Source: Planctomycetaceae bacterium (GTDB lineage: Bacteria > Planctomycetota > Planctomycetia > Pirellulales > Thermoguttaceae). From it: DNA of 27,241 nucleotides. The stretch lies in assembly GCA_031274045.1 (NCBI GenBank), contig JAISQS010000036.1:1-27241 (forward strand), in the 5' to 3' direction. The position numbers and the translations under genes were made by a program. Every line of letters begins with the position of its first letter. The stretch's first letter is position 1. The notes under the pieces were generated by a model that saw only the letters and a list, made by a program, of their open reading frames with translations, was not told the DNA's origin and searched no databases. Shown here one piece after another: positions 7,933 to 14,001 of this stretch.

Positions 7933-7973
7933 GTTGCCCGTCAAAAGTTGCCCGTAAAAGTTGCCCGTCAAAA
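7933..7973 (+). repeat. Triple tandem repeat GTTGCCCGTCAAAA
   Basis: Three head-to-tail units: GTTGCCCGTCAAAA, GTTGCCCGTAAAA (one base shorter), GTTGCCCGTCAAAA. An inverted relative lies 210 bases downstream at 8183-8206 (ACGGCAACTTTTAACGGCAA), so the two arrays could pair in RNA across the embedded 120-nt element. There are no unique spacers between units, so this is not a CRISPR array. Confidence 0.75.
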
Positions 7974-8005
7974 AACGAAACCGTCGTTAGCAAAAAATAA
8001 TTATC

Positions 8006-8126
8006 ATGCGTAGCACGCGAAAAATTCGCTGACGCTGTTATTGACACCGCAGTCAAATCGGTCTTTCCGTAGGTGAGTTTGGATGGGTAGGGGAGTGATA
8101 GAATCCGCGATGCGGGCAGTTTTGAG
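8006..8126 (+). repeat. 120-nt interspersed element, copy in rplP-rpmC spacer
   Basis: Head ATGCGTAGCACGCGAAAAAT, TCGCTGACGCTG; centre TTTCCGTAGGTGAG at 8065-8077, nearly identical to CACCGTAGGTAAG in the rplN-rplX copy; tail GAGTGATAGAATCCGCGATG, CGGGCAGTTTTGAG ending at 8126. Length 121 nt. The tail overlaps a GCGGGCA/TGCCCGC hairpin (8112-8135). Confidence 0.55.
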
Positions 8127-8263
8127 TTTGCCCGCGATATTCACAATCCGCGAATTTAGCCGCTGACAATTTTCAGTTTTATACGGCAACTTTTAACGGC
8201 AATTTTGTAAGATTGTGTCAGCAGCAAAATATCAGATAATTCAGACAATAAGGAACAGTAAAA

Positions 8264-8500
8264 ATGAATATAACAAAAATGGTCGAGCTGAGGACAATGA
8301 CAGACGAACAGCTTGGAGTAGTGTTGAAAGATGCGCGTGATTCATTGTTTAGACTTTGTTTGCAGGCGCGCATGGAGCGTCTTGATTCGCCGAGTGAATT
8401 GAAAAAGAATAAGAAGTTGATCGCTCGGATATTGACAATCAAGTCTTTGCGGAAACACGAAGAATTGCAGGCATCAAAAGAGGCTGGCGCGAAGAATTAG
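8264..8500 (+). CDS. rpmC: 50S ribosomal protein L29 (uL29)
   Basis: Protein of 78 residues, slightly longer than the usual 62-70. L29 is a two-helix protein beside L23 at the tunnel exit. Core: MVELRTMTDEQLGVVLKDAR, LFRLCLQARMERLDSPSELK, RILTIKSLRKHEEL. The start at 8264 is preferred over the ATG five codons later because AAGGA lies eight bases upstream. The C-terminal end (QASKEAGAKN) is a short extra tail. Confidence 0.94.
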   Translation: MNITKMVELRTMTDEQLGVVLKDARDSLFRLCLQARMERLDSPSELKKNKKLIARILTIKSLRKHEELQASKEAGAKN

Positions 8501-8601
8501 TGAACCGGTATCGCGAGTGATTCGCGGCTGTGTTCAGTTTTTGGCGGTCGGCTTTATTTTGGTTTTAGTGAATAAAGTTTAATTGCATTGTGATTGTGGG
8601 G

Positions 8602-8643
8602 CGAAGCCTGCTTGTTGTGTCGGCTTCGATATGTTTTTTTTTT
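8602..8643 (+). terminator. Terminator-like hairpin between rpmC and rpsQ
   Basis: CGAAGCC (8602-8608) and GGCTTCG (8622-8628) form a perfect 7-bp stem with a 13-base loop, followed after five bases by ten T (8634-8643). It resembles an intrinsic terminator but the loop is large and the T-run is not flush with the stem. A related motif (GCGAAGCCTGCC, then GGTTTCG) occurs at 802-828 before rpsJ. Confidence 0.45.
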
Positions 8644-8686
8644 CAGCGAGCAAGAAAAAAAGTGAGATAGATGAGGTTGAGATTAA

Positions 8687-9031
8687 ATGCCTAAAAGAGT
8701 TGTAGTTGGTGTCGTGAAGAGCGACAAGATGCAGAAGACCCGGCGCGTTGAAGTGTCACGGCTTGTCAAATATCCGAAATACGGAAAGTACGTTAAACGC
8801 CGAACGGTATGTTATGTACATGACGAGGAAAACACGTCAGCGGTTGGTGATACTGTTGAGATTAGGGAGAGTCGTCCGTTGTCGCGTCTTAAACGTTGGG
8901 AATTGGTTCGTATAGTTACGAAGGGGAACATAATTGATGTTGCGGCTTTGCGGGCAGTCGCAAAGGCAACACAAGCAGCGGAATCACAAGCAACAGCACC
9001 AGCGGCGCAAACTGCACCGGCGGAAAAATAA
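8687..9031 (+). CDS. rpsQ: 30S ribosomal protein S17 (uS17)
   Basis: Protein of 114 residues against a usual 80-90. S17 is a primary 16S-binding OB-fold protein. Core residues 1-77 are canonical: VVGVVKSDKMQKTRRVEVSR, HPKYGK-like (YPKYGKYVKRRT), HDEENTSAVGDTVEIRESRP, LSRLKRWELVRIV. Residues about 80-114 are an Ala/Gln/Thr/Pro-rich tail (for example ATQAAESQATAPAAQTAPAE) of low complexity. GAGGT at 8673-8677 serves the ATG. The gene is separated from rpmC by 186 nt and from rplN by 437 nt. Confidence 0.96.
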   Translation: MPKRVVVGVVKSDKMQKTRRVEVSRLVKYPKYGKYVKRRTVCYVHDEENTSAVGDTVEIRESRPLSRLKRWELVRIVTKGNIIDVAALRAVAKATQAAESQATAPAAQTAPAEK

Positions 9032-9221
9032 CATAGTCACACGGTAAAAGTTTGTAGTACCGTGATCGTTTTGTACAAGATATTTTTTGTGTTGACGCGG
9101 CGAGGCGGTTGCTTTTTTGTTTTCCAACGTAAGATCGATTGCAGTGTTGTTGTCGTTTTGTGATTTGTGGATTTGGTTTATTGTTATGCCGTCGGTTTTT
9201 CCGTTTTGGCGTGAAAAATGT

Positions 9222-9314
9222 GCGTATCGCATTGTGAATTTCATTGACGTTGAATGTCAAGCGGGCTTTGTGTTGGCGGGCTTGTGAAATTGACGAATTT
9301 TTGAGTGTGACCGG
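9222..9314 (+). repeat. 120-nt interspersed element, first of two tandem copies before rplN
   Basis: Head GCGTATCGCATTGTG, AATTTCATTGACGTTGAATG; tail at 9284-9314 (GTGAAATTGACGAATTTTTG, AGTGTGACCGG). Shorter than others (93 nt), with the centre reduced. It abuts the next copy. Confidence 0.5.
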
Positions 9315-9316
9315 AT

Positions 9317-9436
9317 ATACGCAACGTACTATGAATTTCGCTGGTGCAGAAGCGTGAAAGTTACCAAAATAAATTGAATGCCGCGCAGATTTGTTAGCGG
9401 ACGAGAGTGAAATTTTAAGTACAAGCAGTTTAAAAA
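9317..9436 (+). repeat. 120-nt interspersed element, second tandem copy before rplN
   Basis: A clear full-length copy of 120 nt. Head ATACGCAACGTACTATG, AATTTCGCTGGTGCAGAAGC (9317-9356); centre ATGCCGCGCAGAT; tail AGCGGACGAGAGTGAAATTT, TAAGTACAAGCAGTTTAAAA (9396-9436). It ends 32 bases before the rplN start. Confidence 0.65.
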
Positions 9437-9468
9437 CGTTTTAACTAAAAATTGGGGTGGGTTGAGTT

Positions 9469-9879
9469 ATGATCCAGATGCAGACCAGGTTGGATGTTGC
9501 TGATAACACGGGTGCGAAAGAGTTGATGTGTATAAAGGTTCTTGGCGGAACTCATCGGCGATTTGCAGGTCTTGGAGACATTATTGTTTGCTCAGTTAAG
9601 TCAGTTATACCGGGTAGCAACATCAAAAAAGGAGCGGTTGTCAAAGCCGTTATCGTCAGGACAAAAAAAGCTGCGAGACGCGAGGATGGCAGTTATGTTC
9701 GGTTTGATTCCAACGCGGCTGTTTTGATCGATAACAATAAAAACCCTATCGGCACTCGTGTTTTCGGCGCAGTTGCCCGCGAATTGCGAGATAAAGACCG
9801 CAAGAAAAAAGGTAAAGGCAAAGCACGCGGCGAAGAAGGTTTTGTCAAAATCATCAGTCTGGCAAGCGAAGTAGTTTAG
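9469..9879 (+). CDS. rplN: 50S ribosomal protein L14 (uL14) with an internal insertion
   Basis: Protein of 136 residues; the bacterial family is almost always 122. L14 lies at the subunit interface, forms intersubunit bridges and is the binding site of the silencing factor RsfS. Residues 1-109 follow the family (MIQMQTRLDVADNTGAKELM, IGTRVFGAVARELRDK). Then residues about 110-123 (DRKKKGKGKARGEE) are an extra Lys/Gly-rich stretch before the normal ending GFVKIISLASEVV. The insert lies at roughly 9796-9837, in frame, with the C-terminal strand intact, so the protein should fold. A GGGGTGG at 9454-9460 precedes the ATG. Confidence 0.96.
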   Translation: MIQMQTRLDVADNTGAKELMCIKVLGGTHRRFAGLGDIIVCSVKSVIPGSNIKKGAVVKAVIVRTKKAARREDGSYVRFDSNAAVLIDNNKNPIGTRVFGAVARELRDKDRKKKGKGKARGEEGFVKIISLASEVV

Positions 9880-9905
9880 CGTTGAGAAAAACTGAGAAGA
9901 GTATA

Positions 9906-9954
9906 CTGTACAAAAAATTGTGTTGTCGGTTATGGTCGTTCAATTTTCGTACAG
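9906..9954 (+). repeat. Long hairpin in the rplN-rplX spacer
   Basis: CTGTACAAAAAATTG (9906-9920) pairs with CAATTTTCGTACAG (9941-9954) across a 20-base loop, with a single mismatch/bulge region. GTATAC words flank it on both sides (9901-9906 and 9964-9969). No T-run follows, so it is not an intrinsic terminator; it could be a processing or regulatory hairpin. Confidence 0.5.
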
Positions 9955-9964
9955 AAAATTATCG

Positions 9965-10083
9965 TATACGCAACGCATAATAAATTTCGTTGACACAAAA
10001 GCGTAAAAGCGGCAAGTGTAATTTATATCACCGTAGGTAAGCCCGCGAACATAGACGAAATTTAAAGTGTAAGCAGTTTAATA
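9965..10083 (+). repeat. 120-nt interspersed element, copy in rplN-rplX spacer
   Basis: Full copy of 119 nt. Head TATACGCAACGCATAATA, AATTTCGTTGACACAAAAGC; centre CACCGTAGGTAAGCCCGCG; tail GAACATAGACGAAATTTAAA, GTGTAAGCAGTTTAATA. It ends 43 bases before the rplX start. Confidence 0.65.
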
Positions 10084-10126
10084 AGGGATAGAGTTTATTT
10101 GTTGTAGACATTTGTAGGTGTAAGTC

Positions 10127-10498
10127 ATGCGTATCAATAAAAATGATGTGGTTGTTGTTCTTTGCGGTCGTAGTCGCGGTAAAAGAACGAAAGTAATCAG
10201 TGTAAATCGTAAAACCGGAAAAGTTACGCTTGAGGGTGTGAATGTTGTCAAAAGACATGTGCGTAAAAGCAAGCACAACCCGCGCGGAGGACGTTTGTCG
10301 ATTGAAAAGCCGATTTCCGGCTCAAACGTACAAATCATCTGCCCGAAATGCGATAGACCAACACGAGTCGGTGTGCGTTTCGACGAAGCAGGCACAAAAT
10401 TCCGCGTCTGCAAGAAATGTAACGCAGACATAAGCAGAATATCACCGCAAAAAACCATAAAAGCAAAAACGACTGCCGCACCAAAAAGTACCAATTGA
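10127..10498 (+). CDS. rplX: 50S ribosomal protein L24 (uL24), zinc-pair type
   Basis: Protein of 123 residues. L24 is one of the two initiators of 50S assembly. The KOW motif is at the start (NDVVVVLCGRSRGKRTKVIS), followed by VNVVKRHVRKSKHNPRGGRL. Cysteines 72, 75, 95 and 98 (CPKC, CKKC) form a likely zinc ribbon, a feature shared by planctomycete and some other L24 proteins but not E. coli. The last 20 residues (KAKTTAAPKSTN) are a low-complexity tail and the DNA there is A+C-rich. AGGTG at 10114-10118 is the ribosome binding site. Confidence 0.96.
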   Translation: MRINKNDVVVVLCGRSRGKRTKVISVNRKTGKVTLEGVNVVKRHVRKSKHNPRGGRLSIEKPISGSNVQIICPKCDRPTRVGVRFDEAGTKFRVCKKCNADISRISPQKTIKAKTTAAPKSTN

Positions 10499-10569
10499 TA
10501 ACGAAAAAGTTTTTTTGAAATAAAATTTATAATCGTAAAAAAATAAATTTCACACAATCAGTAAAATTC

Positions 10570-10616
10570 CGTCTACCATGAGACGAGTTTAGTTGCGTAT
10601 TTACCGCAACGGGAGA
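10570..10616 (+). promoter_or_regulatory. Two hairpins directly before the rplE ribosome binding site
   Basis: CGTCT/AGACG (10570-10574 with 10581-10585, loop ACCATG) is followed by GTTGCG/CGCAAC (10592-10597 with 10605-10610, loop TATTTAC). The second stem ends immediately before the Shine-Dalgarno GGGAGA (10611-10616). Such placement could shape access of ribosomes to rplE or stack next to it. Function is inference. Confidence 0.45.
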
Positions 10617-10622
10617 ATTTGA

Positions 10623-11195
10623 ATGTCATTACCACGATTACAAGAAAAATATAACAACGAAATCCTAGCCAGCCTCAAAGCGAAACTTAAGCGGGACAAT
10701 GTCATGTCTTTGCCTAAACTTGAGAAGATTGTTGTGAACATGGGTGTCGGCGGCAGCATCACCGAGAAGAAGTATATGGAGGAAGCTGTTGATGTGCTTA
10801 CTCAAGTCACAGGTCAGAAGCCCGTAGTCACGAAAGCAAGAAAATCAATCGCTAACTTCAAACTTCGCGAAGGTATGAATATTGGCTGCATGGTTACGCT
10901 TCGCGGCAGCAGAATGTACGAATTTCTTGACAGGTTGATATCAATAGTTTTGCCTCGTGTACGCGACTTTCAAGGACTTAATCCAAAAAGTTTTGATGGT
11001 CGCGGCAACTACAATCTTGGCTTAACCGAATTTTTGGTTTTTCCTGAATTGAATCCTGATAAATATTCAACAAGTCAAGGTATGAATATCACGTTTGTAA
11101 CACGCGGTACAAGTGATGACGAATCGCGCGAAATGTTGCGTGAATACGGAATGCCGTTCAGAGCGGATGCCCCGCCAAAACGGAAAAAAGTTTAG
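10623..11195 (+). CDS. rplE: 50S ribosomal protein L5 (uL5)
   Basis: Protein of 190 residues. L5 binds 5S rRNA in the central protuberance and contacts P-site tRNA. The family core is complete: LPKLEKIVVNMGVGGSITEK, LTQVTGQKPVVTKARKSIAN, FKLREGMNIGCMVTLRG, LPRVRDFQGLNPKSFDGRGN, YNLGLTEFLVFPELNPDK, and FVTRGTSDDESREMLREYGM. It ends in KRKKV, ten residues past the usual end. GGGAGA lies six bases before the ATG. The preceding gap (124 nt) is short for this cluster. Confidence 0.97.
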   Translation: MSLPRLQEKYNNEILASLKAKLKRDNVMSLPKLEKIVVNMGVGGSITEKKYMEEAVDVLTQVTGQKPVVTKARKSIANFKLREGMNIGCMVTLRGSRMYEFLDRLISIVLPRVRDFQGLNPKSFDGRGNYNLGLTEFLVFPELNPDKYSTSQGMNITFVTRGTSDDESREMLREYGMPFRADAPPKRKKV

Positions 11196-11461
11196 CCGGA
11201 AGTTTCGCCCGATGAAGACGGCGTAGACATATTTTGAACGGCAGTAGCATTGAACGGCAATAAAAAGAATCCGGTATGTTGGGTAGTGCTTTTTGATCGT
11301 GGGTATCGGTGGGTGTATTGAAACGAACCTGCGGATGTATGATTCGGTAGTTTGGCGAGAAGTGTGGGTGGTCTTTTGCTGAAAATGCTGATTTAGATGC
11401 GAAGATGATTTTTTAATTGGATTGTTTGAATTGTACCTGTAATTTTGTTTATCAGATTAAC

Positions 11462-11647
11462 ATGGCAAGCGTAGCAAAAATTAACAAGGCGAATCGGAAA
11501 CCGAAGTTTTCAAGTCGTAAAGAGAATAGATGTCAACTTTGCGGAAGACCTCGCGCGGTGTATCGAAAGTTCGGTATTTGCCGGATTTGTTTCCGTAACC
11601 TCGCCAATCAAGGCTTGATACCGGGCGTGAAAAAATCGAGTTGGTAA
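11462..11647 (+). CDS. rpsN: 30S ribosomal protein S14, zinc-binding type Z (uS14)
   Basis: Protein of 61 residues, the short zinc form (the zinc-free form is about 100). Cysteines 24, 27, 40 and 43 (CQLC, CRIC) are the zinc ligands. S14 sits in the 30S head with S3 and S10. The ATG at 11462 before ASVAKINKANRKPKF is chosen; an in-frame upstream TTG adds 15 residues without family support. The ending GLIPGVKKSSW is canonical. No Shine-Dalgarno is seen. It keeps its usual place between rplE and rpsH, but with 266 and 396 nt gaps. Confidence 0.96.
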   Translation: MASVAKINKANRKPKFSSRKENRCQLCGRPRAVYRKFGICRICFRNLANQGLIPGVKKSSW

Positions 11648-12043
11648 GTTTAATTGCTCGCGTTTTGACAACTTACCTTTACGATTTCCACGTCGTTCGT
11701 GAATGTATCGGCAAAAAGACTTGTTCACACAAAGTTGAAGATGGTGATGCTAGTACGATGAAGTTTATTGTACGTCTCATGTCGGAAGTCGTTGTTGTAT
11801 AATTTCGCGGTCGTCATTTGTGCAACGTAAATGTTCGGTTTTGTCGAATCGTTGTCAACTTTCCGAATTAGATACTTTGACTTGAAATTGTAGTCCTGAT
11901 GTTTAGACCGTTTCCAATTCCGCCCTTGAATTTTGGAATTGCAAATTTACAAAAACTGCTGACACCGTGTATAAAGTAAAAACTTACCGTGTAAAACTTG
12001 ATGGCGTAACTCAAATATGTAATTTGACTAGAAATAAAAAAAT
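11648..12043. other. rpsN-rpsH spacer
   Basis: A 396-nt gap with no gene and no recognisable copy of the 120-nt element. A TATAAT lies at 11798-11803 without a good -35. A better promoter-like pair is at 11946-11975 and is listed separately. The 5' 200 bases are T/C-rich. Confidence 0.5.
11946..11975 (+). promoter_or_regulatory. Candidate internal promoter before rpsH
   Basis: TTTACA (11946-11951), an 18-base gap, then TATAAA (11970-11975), each hexamer matching five of six consensus positions. It would start transcription about 60 bases before the rpsH ATG. In a cluster this stretched, internal promoters are plausible. Motif evidence only. Confidence 0.35.
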
Positions 12044-12439
12044 ATGTTAACAGATCCGATTGCTGACTTGCTGACTCGTATTCGTAATGCGGTCAGAATA
12101 GAAAAAGTTTTTGTTGATATCCCTGTTTCGAATGAGAAAAAAGGGGTTGTCGATGTTCTTAAACGTGAAGGTTACGTTTGGGATTGGGAGGTTGTTGATG
12201 CAAAGCCGGTTCAAGTGATAAGAGTCCATTTGAAGTACGGACCGAATGCCGAAAAAGTTCTCAGCAAAGTTAAACGAATCAGCAAGCCCGGATGTCGGGT
12301 TTACGTTCAAACTGCGGAACTTAAACCAGTGCTAAACGGTCTCGGCATAAACATACTCAACACAAATCGCGGTATTTTGAGTGACCGTGAGGCAAAATTA
12401 AAAAACGTTGGCGGCGAAGTTATTTGCCAAGTGTGGTGA
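12044..12439 (+). CDS. rpsH: 30S ribosomal protein S8 (uS8)
   Basis: Protein of 131 residues, the normal length. S8 binds the central domain of 16S rRNA and, in E. coli, represses the spc operon at the rplE message. Family features: MLTDPIADLLTRIRNAVR, KEGY-like (LKREGYVWDW), KRISKPGCRVYV, LGINILNTNRGILSDREAKL and the end GGEVICQVW. The usual TSKG at the C-terminal turn reads TNRG. The ATG has no Shine-Dalgarno in front; the 20 bases before it are nearly all A and T. Confidence 0.96.
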   Translation: MLTDPIADLLTRIRNAVRIEKVFVDIPVSNEKKGVVDVLKREGYVWDWEVVDAKPVQVIRVHLKYGPNAEKVLSKVKRISKPGCRVYVQTAELKPVLNGLGINILNTNRGILSDREAKLKNVGGEVICQVW

Positions 12440-12457
12440 TTATCGCTTTTGATAAAC

Positions 12458-12499
12458 AGCGGACGAGAGCGAAATATCAAGTGCAGACAGTTTGAATAA
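12458..12499 (+). repeat. Tail fragment of the 120-nt interspersed element
   Basis: AGCGGACGAGAGCGAAATAT, CAAGTGCAGACAGTTTGAAT is almost identical to the tail of the copy before rplN (AGCGGACGAGAGTGAAATTT, TAAGTACAAGCAGTTTAAAA). The head is missing because the rpsH coding region ends only 18 bases upstream. A perfect 13-bp tandem duplication, TTTGAATAACTTA, follows at 12491-12516. Confidence 0.65.
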
Positions 12500-12516
12500 C
12501 TTATTTGAATAACTTA
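12491..12516 (+). repeat. 13-bp perfect tandem duplication
   Basis: TTTGAATAACTTA occurs twice back to back (12491-12503 and 12504-12516), starting inside the tail of the interspersed element. It looks like a recent slippage event. Confidence 0.9.
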
Positions 12517-12685
12517 TAGAGCGAAGATTGCGGTAGCGATTCAAGAAAAAATATTGATAGCAGATAACAAGTAGAAATAAAAATTAACACATAACGCACA
12601 AGACGCGATGATGAGACATGTAGTTGTTAGTCTGATTCGTGTCTGTTCCGGTGATATTTGCCGGTGAAATTAGGAGTTGTTCCAC

Positions 12686-13234
12686 ATGTCGAGAATTGGA
12701 AAAAAACCTATAGTTGTTCCCAAAGGTGTGAAGGTAACTTTGGCGGGTCAGTTGTTGACTGTCGAAGGTTCGCTTGGGAAGTTGCAACAAGATTTTAGCC
12801 CGAATGTTATTGTAAAATTTGACAGTGCGGCAGGTGTTATCACTGTTGAGAGGGCAAACGATACGCGGTTGGCTGCTGCAATGCACGGACTTTACAGAGC
12901 TTTATTTCAAAACATGGTTACCGGTGTAACGACTGGTTATGAGAAGAAGCTGGAAATTTTCGGCACAGGTTATTTGTTCGCGTTGTCGGGGAGTACGTTG
13001 CAAGTGCGGGCAGGTTTTGCACACGAAGTACACAAAAAAGTACCCGAAGGTTTAGCTGTAAAGTGCCTTGATCAAACTCACGTTAGTATTAAAGGCATAG
13101 ACAAACAACTCGTCGGTCAATTTGCCGCAGAAGTCAGAAGCATCCGCAAAGCCGAACCGTATCTTGGCAAAGGCATCAAATACGAAGGCGAAGTCATTAG
13201 ACGCAAAGAGTCCAAAGCTGCCGCTAAAAAGTAA
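12686..13234 (+). CDS. rplF: 50S ribosomal protein L6 (uL6)
   Basis: Protein of 182 residues. L6 has two related alpha/beta domains and sits near the factor-binding site at the base of the L7/L12 stalk. The ATG before SRIGKKPIVVPKGV is chosen because AGGAG (12672-12676) is nine bases upstream; the TTG at 12677 directly abuts that site and is implausible. Later motifs: MHGLYRALFQNMVTGVTTGY, GTGYLFALSG, GIDKQLVGQFAAEVRSIRKA, EPYLGKGIKYEGEVIRRKES. A short AAAKK tail follows. The gap before it is 246 nt, the gap after it 70 nt. Confidence 0.97.
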   Translation: MSRIGKKPIVVPKGVKVTLAGQLLTVEGSLGKLQQDFSPNVIVKFDSAAGVITVERANDTRLAAAMHGLYRALFQNMVTGVTTGYEKKLEIFGTGYLFALSGSTLQVRAGFAHEVHKKVPEGLAVKCLDQTHVSIKGIDKQLVGQFAAEVRSIRKAEPYLGKGIKYEGEVIRRKESKAAAKK

Positions 13235-13304
13235 GTTTTAAACTACTTGCGTGAAATTGTATTTTTTTCAAATTTAGTATTAGTACATTTAAAGTGGTAA
13301 TCAA

Positions 13305-13814
13305 GTGAAAAAGTTTAAGCAAATAAATAGACAGCGAAAAAATCGAGCGTTTCGTGTATCAAATGCTGTCAAACGAAATTCGACTCGTCCGCGTCTTTGT
13401 GTGTTTCGCAGTAACGCCAACGTTTACGCGCAGATAATTGACGACAATCAGGGCAAAACTCTCGCTTCCGCCAGCACTCGCGATAAGTCTGTCCGAACAG
13501 AAATAACGAATGGCGGAAATTGTGCGGCGGCGGAAAAGATAGGAGAATTGCTTGCAAAGAAGGCTCTTGAAGCCGGAATAAAGCAGGTCGCGTTTGACAG
13601 ACATGGGTTCAAATATCACGGTCGCATAAAGGCATTAGCCGAAGCCGCAAGAAAGGTTGGACTCGACATCGGCGCAGCCGGTCAACAGAAAGACCCCGCA
13701 AAAGAAACCAAATCAAAAAAGGCAGACACCAGCGGTAAAAAACCAAAAGCATCCAAAGACGACAAAATCGCAGCAAAAGCAAACGCAGGAAAATCCGCAA
13801 GCAAAAAGAAATAA
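13305..13814 (+). CDS. rplR: 50S ribosomal protein L18 (uL18) with a long basic tail
   Basis: Protein of 169 residues where the family is about 115-122. L18 carries 5S rRNA into the central protuberance. Residues 1-120 are canonical: RPRLCVFRSNANVYAQIIDD, KTLASASTRDK, GELLAKKALEAGIKQVAFDR, YHGRIKALAEAARKVGL. Residues 121-169 form an extra Lys/Ala/Ser-rich tail (KETKSKKADTSGKKPKASKD within it), histone-H1-like in composition and likely disordered. The start is GTG without a clear Shine-Dalgarno. The stop overlaps the left arm of a hairpin (13813-13839). Confidence 0.95.
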   Translation: MKKFKQINRQRKNRAFRVSNAVKRNSTRPRLCVFRSNANVYAQIIDDNQGKTLASASTRDKSVRTEITNGGNCAAAEKIGELLAKKALEAGIKQVAFDRHGFKYHGRIKALAEAARKVGLDIGAAGQQKDPAKETKSKKADTSGKKPKASKDDKIAAKANAGKSASKKK

Positions 13815-13839
13815 TTGCACGCATAATTTTCGTGCAATT
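13813..13839 (+). terminator. Hairpin at the rplR stop codon
   Basis: AATTGCACG (13813-13821) and CGTGCAATT (13831-13839) form a perfect 9-bp stem with a 9-base loop, starting within the TAA of rplR. No T-run follows (TGACTCTG), so termination would be weak; an mRNA end-stabilising or processing role is equally possible. Confidence 0.4.
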
Positions 13840-14001
13840 TGACTCTGTGATTTGTGTCTTCGTATGATCGTGTATTCCAAAAATTTAATTGGGATAATTA
13901 CAGAGCGTTTATTGATGTAGTCAAGATTGGCTTAATCGTGAACGGACACGCATATTTTGATTAAAGAAAAGTAATAACCAAGAATCAGGTTAAATATATT
14001 T

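Larger units (their letters stand above)
7849..8263. other. rplP-rpmC spacer
   Basis: A 415-nt gap without a gene but with much structure: three tandem GTTGCCCG units (7933-7973), their inverted partner at 8183-8206, a copy of the 120-nt element (8006-8126), and a perfect 7-bp GC hairpin GCGGGCA/TGCCCGC at 8112-8135. The short minus-strand frames here translate the repeats and have no protein-like features. Confidence 0.6.
9032..9468. other. rpsQ-rplN spacer
   Basis: A 437-nt gap with two tandem copies of the 120-nt element (9222-9314 and 9317-9436). Just after the rpsQ stop, CACGGTA (9040-9046) and TACCGTG (9058-9064) form a perfect 7-bp stem with an 11-base loop followed by ATCGTTTT, a weak terminator-like signal. 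The remainder is T/G-rich and shows no gene. Confidence 0.6.

Noticed and set aside
7933..7973. Possible CRISPR array
   Set aside because: Three short units without spacers and no cas genes; a simple tandem repeat.
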